Source of the DNA: Castanea sativa
Lineage: Eukaryota > Streptophyta > Magnoliopsida > Fagales > Fagaceae
Assembly (NCBI RefSeq): GCF_040712315.1
Contig: NC_134016.1
Coordinates: forward strand, 22,260,390-22,324,389
Length of the DNA stretch: 64,000 nucleotides
Reading direction: 5' to 3'
Shown one piece after another: positions 35,799-45,993 of the stretch (position 1 is the stretch's first letter; the number at the start of each line of letters is the position of its first letter). Below the pieces are notes generated by a model, which was not told where the DNA came from, did no database searches, and saw only the letters and a program-made list of their open reading frames with translations. A program made the position numbers and the translations under genes.

Positions 35799-35803
35799 GA
35801 TGT
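35799..35803. repeat. Target-site duplication GATGT, right
   Basis: Matches 25581-25585 exactly and fixes the 3' boundary of the element. Confidence 0.93.
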
Positions 35804-36370
35804 ATCATTAATGTGTAACAAATCTACATTCTTGCTGTACTTTTTAGACTATATACATCATGTGTTTGCAAGATTTTCTATTTTCAATAGAATTGACAAA
35901 AAAAGAGTGGATAAATGAGCTGTCTTATTTCAACAGGATGCAATCACAAATCTAAAGCAGCAATGCAGCGATTTTGTCATGACCAGAAACATCCAGTGCC
36001 GGGAAATGACTGAAGATGTGCAAAGACAAATGGCGGGGCTCAATTTCCAGGATAATAACAACGCAGGTGCTTACAACACCCTTCAGTAGGACATCAGAAT
36101 CAAAGATCCAATGTTTCTGGCAAGCAGATCCTCGGCCACAAGCACCTTACTATCAGCCACCAGAGCAGCCTACAATGCCTGGGTATGGTCCCCCACCTCC
36201 CGCTTATAGCTCGCCACAGGTGCCTTCTCCTTACCATGTTCCACCTACTTCTGTTCCATATCCACATCCTCAGGCCCAACAGCAGCAGTCACATGCAAGC
36301 CATGAGTATGGCCAACCTACTTATCCGGGGTGGCGAGATCCATACTACAATGCCCATGCACATGCAAGCC

Positions 36371-37811
36371 ATCGTATTATATTCAGATTTCTCATCCTTG
36401 GATGCCATGGAAAATGTTGAGGATGATGATGGTTTCTCTATTCCCATTACCGACAGTATGTCGACTCTCAGGTATTATCACTTTCTGTGGTTTTGTTAGC
36501 TGTCTTGTTAGGTTCTATGTTTTTTACTAGATGCTTTAATGTAGCTATTATATTGATTTTATTTTTTACAAATTTATGGAGTTCTTATTTATCAATAAAT
36601 GGAGATATTGAACATTTTTTACCTTTGCAATTAACTTGCATAGCATGGACAACAACAACAACAATAATTGGGAAGAGTTAGTTCAATCCTTACTTTATAC
36701 AGATGAGAGTTTGGAAGAACAGGAGAAACTATCTTATCTCTGCTACTGTGCTATAGCTTCTCTTAAAGTTGGTGGTTCTGTCCTCATTCCCATCAATCGA
36801 CTTGGAACTCTTCTGCAGCTTCTGGAGCAGATATCAGCTTCACTAGAATCTTCAACACTGAAGGTAGCTCTTACCTTTTTTCTTTTCTTCTTTTGGAAGG
36901 TGGGGGGGAGGTTGGTCAGACTTGTATAAACAGTTGCTGTAAATTAGGCTACAAGACTAGGTAACTTTTTCCTGATGGCTCTTAACTTTTGATAAGAGCC
37001 AATCCCGAACTGAAGCAATGTAGTCCAGGTATAAACTATAAAGGAGATGCCTTGGCAATCAAACCTCACTAGGTGACATATAGCTTAGGTGTGTTTAGGT
37101 GCAAAAACCTTGGTTTATTCTTTCAAAGTGTGTGTCCTTTCTGCACATCTATCAAATACCCAATTTGAATTCTTGTATTTTTATGTTACCACAATAGCAA
37201 ATCTAGGAGGCCCTCTTTTTTCCTATCACTTTGTTCTTTATAAATGGTCTAGTTGATTGGTTGTCTCCTTTGCATTAACCTAATGTTGCTTATTCTACAT
37301 TTCTACATAATCCTTTTGCATATGGTTGGATAATACTTTCTTTTGTCAAATCATTCATCAAAGTTCTCAATGGAGTGCCAGCTGTATGATAAAGGCTGTA
37401 ATCTGAACCCTTTGCAACTTCTGAGTGAAATTCCCCCTCTTTTGTTTTTAAGTCCGACGTGAAATTCCTTTGGTGGTTCAGCAATGTCATAGGAATAAAT
37501 TAGTTATATTGCTGTAACTAAAGAGGTATAATTGGCCAGTGAAATTATTGCTGCAATAAATAGAAGGTTGAAACTTCATTTAAACACTTTTCCATTTTCA
37601 GAAATGTTAAAATGTGCATTACTGATGTCAATGCCTTGGCTTATGAGTAGGACATGCTTCTTATTCATATCAAATTGATGATTCCTAACTTCTAATCAAA
37701 TCATTAGCCATGATGTAGGTTCCTATATATGTTATTTCTTCTATAGCTGAAGAACTATTGGCATACACCAATGTCATTCCAGAATGGCTATGCAAAGAGC
37801 GGCAAGAAAAG
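36371..37811 (+). pseudogene. INTS9 (Integrator subunit 9) fragment
   Basis: Three pieces: 36371-36471 (IVLYSDFSSLDAMENVEDDD), 36644-36863 (TDESLEEQEKL and VGGSVLIPINRLGTLLQLLE) and 37747-37811 (ELLAYTNVIPEWLCKERQEK). The first two splice in frame (CTCAG|GTATTA, TTGCATAG). They match the beta-CASP part of plant Integrator subunit 9, a catalytically inactive relative of CPSF73 in the nuclear snRNA-processing Integrator complex. The short exon expected between LESSTLK and EELLAYT is missing, as are the metallo-beta-lactamase N-terminus and everything after EWLCKERQEK. The 5' piece is fused directly to ALIX exon sequence without an intron, out of frame by one base. Confidence 0.8.
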
Positions 37812-38910
37812 GTAAAACAGATCTATAGGCTTATTGCTTGCAGCTGCATGAAGCTTTTCTCAATGCATGCTTGGCTCCTCTTTATTCTGCAGTTTACTGA
37901 GGATGTCACTTATCGAAAAAATTTATAACAACGATGCCATATTGAGGCCTACATTTGAGAGATGAGTTTTGAAAATTTAATCGGTGATGTTGGATTCAAA
38001 GTGATAACCTCATCAGAACATGGAATCCCAGTTGACTTGAACATAACTTAGTAGTTCAGATCACCTGAAAACTGTGACCTGTACCATCTCTATGAAATAG
38101 TTTACGTCCACCTATCTCTCAACTATTTTAGATGAACTTGTAATATGCCACTAGGATTCTGACCTTGTTCTTTCTGTACCCATGTCTATCAATATACCTG
38201 AGACAAGTACTGACAAGGTAATAAGCGATGTTTTGTTAAAGGTTTACGTCTTGTTTAGTTATTTACTCTAGACCATGTTCAGCAGAAAATAATCATTGGT
38301 ATCACTGGTGGGACTTCGCATGGTCGTACCTTTTATCGAAAGTGCTAGAAAAAATGAATAAAATGGAAGTTTTGTAAAATACTTGTCCTTGTATTTTTTT
38401 TTAAAAACCATTGACTAATGTGAGATGAAAAGGGAATCAAACAAATGTGATTTCCGCATAGTTACTTATCTGATGTGTGACAGCTGTATCAGTAACAAGC
38501 ATCATAAAATATCTTCTGCAACCCATATTTAGAGAGGAGTAGCCCCTTCCACTTGTTCTGTTTTTCCTTTTCCAAATAATTCAAAAAAAAAAAAAAAGAA
38601 GAAGTGCTTGGCTTTTCTAATTGATCCTTAAACTCTCTAAATTGCCAGTATTTCAATCTGGAATGTTTTCTCTCATCAGTCTCCATTAGAATCATGGAAC
38701 GGTAACATCTGCGAACTTTAAAGTGGAAATGAAACCATTAAAGATTCTGTGTGAAAACTAGAAATAGATCACGGATTGCTTTTATATTAAATGATGGTAT
38801 TCAATCATCTTATTCTTCATACATAAATGTGTAGTTGCATACATATATGCATATACAGTATAAAGTTATAAACATATATGTGCGTTGTTTTTGTTGTGCT
38901 GCCAAATCAG
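37812..38910. other. Intron-like spacer
   Basis: No gene supported. AT-rich with an A-run at about 38584-38596. Sequence just before 38911 (TTGTGCTGCCAAATCAG) is the acceptor of the xanthine dehydrogenase exon, so part of this stretch is probably an intron of that gene. Confidence 0.4.
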
Positions 38911-39045
38911 GTCCCTAATTCATCACCAACAGCTACTTTTGCAAGTTCTGATATATATGGATCAGCAGTTTTGGATGCATGCGAGCAAATAAAGGCACGT
39001 ATGGCACCTATTGCTTCAGAACATAATTTTGACTCATTTACCAAG
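38911..39045 (+). pseudogene. Xanthine dehydrogenase single-exon fragment
   Basis: The exon is 135 bp (45 codons), bordered by CAAATCAG and AAG|GTACCT, reading NSSPTATFASSDIYGSAVLD then ACEQIKARMAPIASEHNFDSF. This matches the molybdopterin-domain region of plant xanthine dehydrogenase, the cytosolic/peroxisomal purine-catabolism enzyme that oxidises hypoxanthine and xanthine. The exon is undamaged, but neighbouring exons of this roughly 1360-residue enzyme are not here. It lies between the INTS9 and VPS37 pieces on the same strand. Confidence 0.75.
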
Positions 39046-39439
39046 GTACCTTTGTTTTCATAGTTTTGTATAACTGTATTAATCCTTTGGATGATCAAAT
39101 CATCAAATGTATGATCTATTTGTTTTACAGATTGAATGATGTTAAGGTTTCAAATTCAATGTTTCACTTCTGAAGGTACATCTGCGAACTGAATCATCAA
39201 GAATGTGTGCACTCACATGCACTACATGCACTACATGCTTGAGAGAAAGAAGGAAGAGACATTGAAATTCTATTCTTGCCAATCCCTTCTCCAAAGGCTA
39301 CAAGGTATTCTTCATCATGACAACTCAAGGTTCTGTTGAATAGGCCAACTTTGGTTATTCATTACTTAATGGCTCAAGCTTGATTTTATTTTAGAGATAT
39401 ACGTTATGGAGATGTGAAATAATTTTTTGTTATTTCGCG
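39046..39439. other. Spacer between XDH and VPS37 pieces
   Basis: No coding sequence supported. A short local repeat, CACATGCACTACATGCACTACATGC, occurs near 39213-39237. Confidence 0.4.
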
Positions 39440-39598
39440 ATGAATAAGACGGAGGAGGAATCGGAAAACCTGCACAAACAGCTCTTAGATAGGGATGTGG
39501 ACCTTGGGACCTTTGTGAAGAAATACAAGAAGCTTCGTACCACGTACCATAGGCGTGCGTTTATTCACCTTTCAGCCAAAACTTCTTCAATTGGTTGA
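39440..39598 (+). pseudogene. VPS37 (ESCRT-I) C-terminal exon fragment
   Basis: A 52-codon frame, too short for most gene finders, runs from ATG 39440 to TGA 39596-39598: EEESENLHKQLLDRDVDLGT then FVKKYKKLRTTYHRRAFIHL. It is the end of the Mod(r) domain of plant VPS37, an ESCRT-I subunit that sorts ubiquitinated cargo at endosomes. The reading frame is clean up to the natural C-terminus and is followed by AT-rich sequence that looks like its 3' UTR. The upstream 150 residues are missing; the ATG is probably internal. Note that ALIX, an ESCRT partner, is also among the fragments here. Confidence 0.8.
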
Positions 39599-40614
39599 AT
39601 AGGTATATCAGATGTTGTATAATTTCATATTGAGGAACGTTGCCTCTTGTTTTATTGTATGATATTGGTATAATTTTGTTTTGTTGGCATAAGTTCGTTT
39701 TGTATATCATGTGAGTCTTTTTTTGGCTATTGTTATTATGTCAATCCTTATTAAATCAAAGCCATTGTTGTGGTTAACAATAACTTCATTGTTTGTATGT
39801 GCAAGTGCTATGTTCAATCTATCACTTCGCACATTATCACCGACGTCCCACTCTTTGTATCAAGTTTGAGTCCTGACAGATTTGATGTTCTCTGACACTT
39901 TGCGAATTGTTATAGTATAGAATCAGGTGATCTTTCATGGAGGCTTGACTGCAGCTTGTGATATATTGTATAGTGCAGAACTTCTGCATTATTTCCTATG
40001 CTATATGGAGAAAAAAAATTGGTAGAAGATAATTTAACTTGTATGACAGGTGTGGTTCTCCACACGGATTCATAATTGAAAAAAATGGAGTCTATAGGCT
40101 ATAGTCTATACTACCTTACCTTTTTCAACAAACTAAGGGTCATCCCTGTCTTCTCATACATAATGTAATTAGGAAGAATTTTTGTTCCTAAAAATTGGTT
40201 GGGGTGAGTAGCTAGATGTCGAGGGCATGATCTCAGGTAAAAACGTGAGCCTTGAGCTGGTGGCTTTTTAGCACTACCCTTCGTCATCTATGATCTCTTG
40301 ATTTTGATTAGGAAAGAAGACTCAACTAGAAGTTATAGTTGAAGGTTAAACGGTATATTCATTTAAGTGCAAAAAAAAAGGTGTCATGGTTCATGCTAAA
40401 GGCATTAAAGCACTAGCATGGCCACTTTAAAAAAAAATTAGCATTTGGCACATCAAAAACTCACTTTTTAACACAGCCTTTTGGACAAGTTATTCTATAA
40501 TAAAATCATGAGGGTAATAGTGAGGACTGAATGGGGCAATTATTTTTTGTGAGGTTGACATGTGGATTCAGTTAGGGCCTAACAGGAAATCACCCAAAAA
40601 AAAAAAAAAAACCT
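39599..40614. other. VPS37 3' flank and junction to the MULE
   Basis: AT-rich, no gene. The first part may be VPS37 3' UTR. A-runs occur at 40010-40018, 40370-40379, 40428-40437 and 40595-40611, the last directly before the first hairpin of the MULE. I could not find a convincing Helitron 3' end (hairpin followed by CTRR) here. Confidence 0.4.
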
Positions 40615-40616
40615 AC

Positions 40617-40712
40617 AAATCGAGTTCATAGAACTCGATTTCTATGGACTTATAAATCGAGTCCTATGGACTCGAGTTCTAGAGTGAGTACTCGACTTCC
40701 CCAAATTCGAGT
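40617..40712. repeat. Left hairpin array of the MULE
   Basis: AAATCGAGTTC/GAACTCGATTT at 40617-40641, AAATCGAGTCC/GGACTCGAGTT at about 40652-40678, and a weaker CTCGACTT...AATTCGAG at about 40692-40711. Same core as the right array and as the terminus at 9378-9537. A long pyrimidine tract (40749-40891, mostly T with CTT) follows inside. Confidence 0.85.
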
Positions 40713-41266
40713 TTCCAGGCAGAGAGGTCAGGCAGAGAGGTCACACATTTTTTTTTTCAGTAACTTTTGCTTACTTTTTTTTCTTATCTTTTTTTCTTCT
40801 TATCTTTTCTTACCTTTTTTTTCTTACTTTTTTTCCCGTTTTTTTGCTTTGGTTTTTTTTCTTATTTTTTTTTCCTTTTTTTTTTTCTTTTAGTCTCAAC
40901 AAGAAGGACCAACACAGATGAGTATAACAGCTAATAGAAATAATTAACAACTAATTAAAAGATAAAATTAACCATTCATAATATCACAATATAGAAACAG
41001 GTACATTGGATACAGAATACTTCGATTACAAGTGCATTCAGTGATAAAAGAAAATAATAATTGTGCCGATACAACCCAGTAGTAAGTTTGAATACACAAT
41101 AAAGAGAACCACAATTTACATCTACAATGGCATTCCAAAATCGAGTATCTGCATACCTGAGAAAATTATAAATATTGTCGTTAGATACCAACAGCCAAAA
41201 CAACGGTACTAATCTACGTAACTTGGATAATTAATATAATCATGACATTTTATATAAAAGCATCAC

Positions 41267-44023
41267 TTACCTAGGTTGGGTCAGTATTGCTTGTCGAAGC
41301 CCCACGAGAAAGCGAACATCTTCTACGGTTATGCCCATGTTGATGACACAGTCCACAGCTCTGCTTTTGTTGAATTCCCTCAAGTCAGAATCTGGCCTTC
41401 GGCTTCCCGGTTTTCGCCGGACCCCATCCATCTCATTCCGTATCCTAGACTTCACAGGTCGACCTTTGGCCCGCAACAGGTCTGGGTCAGGCACCCACTT
41501 TGGACCTTCCACATCCCTCCACAATGACTCTGACTTTGGCACCACAAATTGGTGTGAGTAGGTGCGAATGGCGTTGTCCAAACTATAACATGGGTCAATA
41601 TATGCAGTTCCATCTTGCCCCAAGTACTGAAGAACTGTAATCGCATGTGAACAAGGGATCTTTCGATTTTGCCACTTTCCACAACCACATGTTCTGGCCA
41701 ATATGTTTACTTCATGACTATGTTGTCCCCTCGAGCTATGGATGTTGTACGCGATCGTTACTTGATATACACCATGGACATTATTAAACGGCCTTACTTG
41801 GTGTGTTTTAGATTTTTTCAAATTTGCATCAAAGATTTCTAAGGCATATTTACTCCACACCTTGCCCTCCAAGAGATCATGAGTAATTTTTTTGTGTCGA
41901 TCATGGAAATACGCGACAAGTTTGCTCCAAGTGAATTCAACCAGTGTAGCAATGGGCAGGCCACGGGCACGTTTGAGTACTCCATTGAAGCACTCCGAGA
42001 CATTGGTTGTCATAGCCCCATAACGGTATCCACCATCACGTAGCTGGGTCCACTTCTCTATATCCTCTTTCATTAGATATGTGTATGGCATGATGGATGG
42101 GTCAAGTTCACTTACCTATTGTTCAGTGGCTGATTTCTTCCTAAGGGCCTCGATCTCAGCTTCCTTGATAGGTTGCATGTACAACTCAAATTTAGCTTCC
42201 TGAGTAGCATACCCCGCTTTCAAGGCCAATGACTTTAAAGTGGCGTCCTGAAAATGCGTGTTGAAGTTGCTAGCAACATGTCGAAGGCAACGTCTGTGGT
42301 ATACTCGTACTCGTACATGATCATCTTTAGGCCAGTTTGCGATTGCCTTTCGAAAACCCTTACGTCGGTCAGAAATTATGCATATGTCCTTATTTGCTAT
42401 CACATCCCCCAGTGCAAACCTGACGCAATCTAAAAACCACCTCCAACTAGGCCCTGACTCTTTGTCCACAACAGCAAAGGCGAGAGGCAAAACCTTGTTG
42501 TTGGCATCGGTGGCCATTGCAATCATCAACACCCCTCGATATTTACCATACAAATGGATCCCATCAATACTGATTACTGGCTTACAATGTCTGAATCCTT
42601 CAATGCAAGGAGCGAAAGCCAAAAATACATATCGCAATATTGTAACACCTTCCTCCCTCGGTTCAGTGAGATACCAGTACCGGGTGCCAGCTTCTTGATC
42701 CAAGTATGCCAACAACAACTTTTTCAGCCTTTCATAAGACTCTTCCCAATCATCGAATATCTTTGCAATAGCCCTTTGTTTCGCATCCTATATCTTATAG
42801 TAAGAAAGCTTATGTTCATAATACTTCCCTTTGATGTAATCTCTAAGGTGTTGAATTGTTGACGTGTGATTTTCTCGCAACATTGGAACAAATTCTGTTG
42901 CAAGAAAATTACAATCCATCATTCTACCATCAAGAGCCATGCCAAGGGTCATACAACTGTGAGGACCCCCATAAGATGTGACCATCCATGTTCCCTGTTT
43001 AGGCTTCATGACTGCTCCAACGTACCACTTGCATGACCCATCCATGCATTTCACATACAGTCTACTTTTGGTCGACCTACTAGTCAGAAAGTTTCTGTTA
43101 TGCTTTGCGGCATAAATTTTTAATGCACGTTTCACCGCTTCTTTATTCGCAAAAATCAACCCCGTACAAAAATTCATGTCCGCATTCCAAGAAGAAGCAA
43201 ATGCTTGCTCACCAACTTCAGGATCAACCATATTTTCCCAAGTATTTTCATAAAATGATAAGGCGAGAGGTTCATAAACGGGGGTTGCATTTGTAACATG
43301 ATGAACTCTAACAGTAGGGTTTGCATCATCTTCATCACATTCATCCATATCATCAACATTAGGATTGAGAGTAATTTCATGGTCATCAGCACCCTTATCA
43401 AAGTCACCTCGCTCAATCCTCTCTTCGTACTCATCTCTATCGTCAAGATCTTCCTCAACACAGTGTTCGTCTTCATCTTCAACTACTGGAACTATAGAGG
43501 ATTCACCTCGATATGTACAAAATTGATCTTCATATCTATTGCCAGGTTCGCTCTCAACTGTTCTTGGTGTCTCTTGAAAAGGGGGTGTATAGCCTCCCAA
43601 CGTGGTGCATTGATCATCTAGGACTGCAAACTGTAGAGATGTAGTTGTTTGTACAATATCCTCTATGTCGACTTCTGCACGCGGCTCCAAAGTGACGTAC
43701 AACTCAAAATTTGCTACTTGTTCCCATTGACGCATCTTGTGAAACATGAACTTCACATGTTTGTCTTCTGTTATCGCCATATATCTATAATTAATGCATT
43801 GATTGAGGACTTCATGTGGAGAACGGAAAGTAATATGTATGTCATGCAAAGCAGGGTTCAGTTGCAGCTCTTCCATAATTTTTATCCTCAAATCACTTAA
43901 GGTCTTTAACTTATGGCGTATCATCATATAACAGCACTGGATACCCAGACCTTGAAATGGAAATCCGTCATAAGGGTTGGCATTGCTAAGGGATCCACCG
44001 TAGTATATATTTATATAGATCAT
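41267..44023 (-). pseudogene. MURA-type MULE transposase with two in-frame TAG codons
   Basis: One continuous minus-strand frame of 919 codons starts at MIYINIYYGGSL (ATG 44023). Order: N-terminal PB1-like part, acidic linker, MuDR DNA-binding region (VKRALKIYAAKHNRNF, CKWYVGAV), DDE domain with first Asp in PVISIDGIHLYGKYRG, second in ICIISDRRKGFRKAI, Glu in NVSECFNGVLKRARG, then a SWIM zinc finger CGCGKWQNRKIPCSH and a basic tail ending at 41267. TAG at 42788-42790 (after YYKI) and at 42116-42118 (after ATEQ) interrupt it. Both sit where I would expect Trp, so G-to-A changes are likely. Catalytic residues remain. Transposase would cut and paste elements with matching ends. This copy needs readthrough to work. 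Confidence 0.9.
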
Positions 44024-45199
44024 TATCAACCTATAGATCATCAAGTGCAATTGTGTTAGTGACAAATTTATAACTCTCAATCAACATCAATCACAAAACT
44101 TTGGGTATGACATGCCAACAATACTAACCTCAACCAAATTTGCATATACTCACATCCAAATCATTCTAGAGGCATGACTTTCAAAACCCATTCAAATAAG
44201 ATATGATGAACAAAAATATTATAGCAACTAGTTACCCATTGAAATCTTTGTTACAAATCTGAAACAACTATATCTTGAAATAATTTATACTAAAAAGACT
44301 GTAATGGGTGTATTAGGTATCAAACTCATAATCCATTTCATACCAATGACAAAAACCTAAAAGTACTAAATATTCCTAACAATTGATCACAATATTTAGT
44401 ACTAAATATTCCCAATATTAATTTTGAATAAAAACCTAGCATAATCACAATATTTGGTACTAAATATTTCCCCAATACTAAATATTCCCAATAATTAATC
44501 ACAATATTAATTTTTTTTAAAAACCTACAAAATAATTTAATCACAATATTTACACTAACAAAAAATAAGCAAATATTCCCAATATGTTGTAATAACATAA
44601 TTAATCACAATATTTGGTACTAAAAATTCCCAATTTACAATCACAATATTAATTTCCTAAAAAAAACTTAGCAAATAATTTAATCACAATATTTACACTA
44701 ACAAAAAAAAAATTTCCAAATATGTTGTAATAACATTAATCACAATATTTAGTACTAAGTATTTCCAATAATTAATCATAATAATAATTAAAAAAAACTA
44801 ACAAATAATCACAATATACTAACAAACTACCCACAAACAAACAAACTAATCACAATATTTACACTAACAAACAAAAAAACAAAAATTTTCCTAATATGTT
44901 CTAATTGTTTCTTAAAAAAAATAACCTGGCAAATAAACACTATATTTAACTAACAAAAAATATTATCAATATTGTAAAAAACATTACCTGAGAGTTGATG
45001 GAAGTTGATGAAAGTTGAGTGTGATTGTTGTGTGAGTGATGAAGTAAGTTGTGTGAGTGATGAGGGTTGTGTGAGTGGTGCTGCTATGAGAGCAGAAGAG
45101 AAATGAGAGCATAACAGAGGGTGTGAGCCGGGTAAGGGGGAAAAAGGTCCTAGTTGGGACCCACATGACACGTGGATGGATTGGGGACCATTCACAGAA
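44024..45199 (-). promoter_or_regulatory. MULE leader exon, 5' intron and AT-rich repeats
   Basis: On the minus strand a leader ends CATCAACTCTCAG|GTAATG (exon end 44988). An acceptor CTATAG lies at 44031, giving a 957-bp intron before the ATG at 44023. The intron holds many near-copies of AATCACAATATT and TTTAGTACTAAATATTCCC (about 44380-44900), an irregular tandem array. The leader (44989-45180) has TTGAGTGTGATTG and TGTGTGAGTGATGA repeats. Promoter activity is inferred only. Confidence 0.5.
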
Positions 45200-45548
45200 A
45201 TCGAGTTCAGGAGACTCGATTTTTAGAAGCAAATAAATCGAGCCTCCTTGACTCGAGTTACATCCACGTGCCCGAAAACCATGGTGCCCAAAAATCGAGT
45301 CCAGTAGACTCGATTTACCTTAAGTGATCACGTGACCAAAAATCGAGTCCAGTAGACTCGATTTACTAAAGTGATCACGTGTGCCCTCGTGAGTGTGGAT
45401 AATAGAAATCGAGTTCATTGAACTCGATTTTCTTGACCAAAAATCGAGTTCATTGAACTCGATTTTTGTGCCTACGTGGCCTTCCTGTCCAGCTCAGCCA
45501 GTGCCGCGATGGAGAAATATAAACCGAAAATCGAGTCCAATAGACTCG
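45200..45548. repeat. Right hairpin array of the MULE, seven palindromes
   Basis: Seven 24-28-bp palindromes of the form AAATCGAGTYCANTRRACTCGATTT lie at about 45201, 45236, 45291, 45340, 45405, 45438 and 45525. Two central units are identical (AAAAATCGAGTCCAGTAGACTCGATTTA). Spacers of 6-60 bp include GATCACGTG repeats near 45328 and 45373. Each unit can form a stem of 9-11 bp. Such arrays could be transposase-binding sites. Confidence 0.9.
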
Positions 45549-45620
45549 AATTGTTAGAAACCAAATTTGTTTCAAACCTTTGCTTACTAATGATATAGTT
45601 TGAGTTTTGTAGTTAGTTCT

Positions 45621-45993
45621 GTAAAAACACCTAGTTTGGGACATGAAAATTTCCTAATTTATTTTGGTTATTTGTTTCCATTTCATATTGGGCCGAGATG
45701 ATGAAGCCCGGTGTTGGGGGTGGTTGCATATCAACTACATATGTAATGGTAACGTAGGTTAAGCTTAAAAAGTGACTAGGAAGTAAAATACTAGGAACTA
45801 AAATTACTAGTATTTGAGAGTAGTGTGTATAGTAATAGTATTAATTATAATAAAAATATTATAAAGAAAGAGAAAGAGAGCCGGCAGTAGCAGAGGAAGG
45901 CAAGGGCAAGGGCAAGGGCAAGGCAGAGACTAGACTAGACGCACGAATCGAATCTCTGCTGAAACAAGTGAAAGGAAGAAGGATTAGAATTAG
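45621..45993 (+). promoter_or_regulatory. Upstream region and 5' UTR of succinyl-CoA ligase alpha gene
   Basis: Only about 370 bp separate the estimated MULE border from the ATG. TATA-like ATAATAAAAATATTATAAAG lies near 45850-45868. A four-unit GGGCAA hexamer repeat lies at 45903-45930 in the probable 5' UTR. The normal promoter beyond this must either be short or have been displaced by the MULE. Confidence 0.5.

Larger units (their letters stand above)
25058..36370 (+). pseudogene. ALIX (BRO1-domain ESCRT-associated protein) fragment
   Basis: Exon 25058-25198 encodes NILPKLMTSTGSYEDL ... QEQLLLQIQ and exon 25438-25486 AQNDDFSAIFNLEDYK. After the inserted retrotransposon, the piece from 35937 encodes AITNLKQQCSDFVMTRNIQC and then the Pro/Tyr-rich tail (APYYQPPEQPTMPGYGPPPP). 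This is the C-terminal V-domain and Pro-rich tail of plant ALIX, which works with ESCRT-III in endosomal sorting. The N-terminal BRO1 domain is absent. The exon expected between LEDYK and AITNL (phase 1 to 0, roughly 35 residues) is not present on either side of the insertion. A TAG at 36087 and two shifts of frame (frame order 0, 2, 1) break the last exon, which runs without intron into INTS9 sequence near 36370. Not functional. Confidence 0.85.
40615..45620 (-). mobile_element. Mutator-like element with palindrome-array ends
   Basis: The element is bounded by ACTCGATTT palindromes at both ends (40617-40712 and 45200-45548) and carries a minus-strand MURA transposase. Short end similarity (CTACAAATCGAGT left, CTAACAATTCGAGT right in reverse) plus the homology of the right end to 9290-9540 support the limits. 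The outer right border is estimated from where that homology fades, about 45620. A 9-bp target duplication was not identified. A leader exon and 950-bp intron precede the transposase on the minus strand. The element ends within about 400 bp of a host gene start. Confidence 0.8.

Noticed and set aside
39599..40614. Helitron 3' end
   Set aside because: CTAG occurrences exist, but no adjacent stable hairpin plus T insertion site was convincing.
40666..40893. Phe-rich ORF after the left hairpins
   Set aside because: Translation of a poly-T/CTT tract, no protein character.
43105..43900. Several + strand ORFs inside the MULE
   Set aside because: Antisense shadows of the transposase.
45200..45548. 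CRISPR-like array of short repeats with spacers
   Set aside because: Units are palindromic, variable, irregularly spaced and lie at a transposon end in a plant genome; no cas genes.
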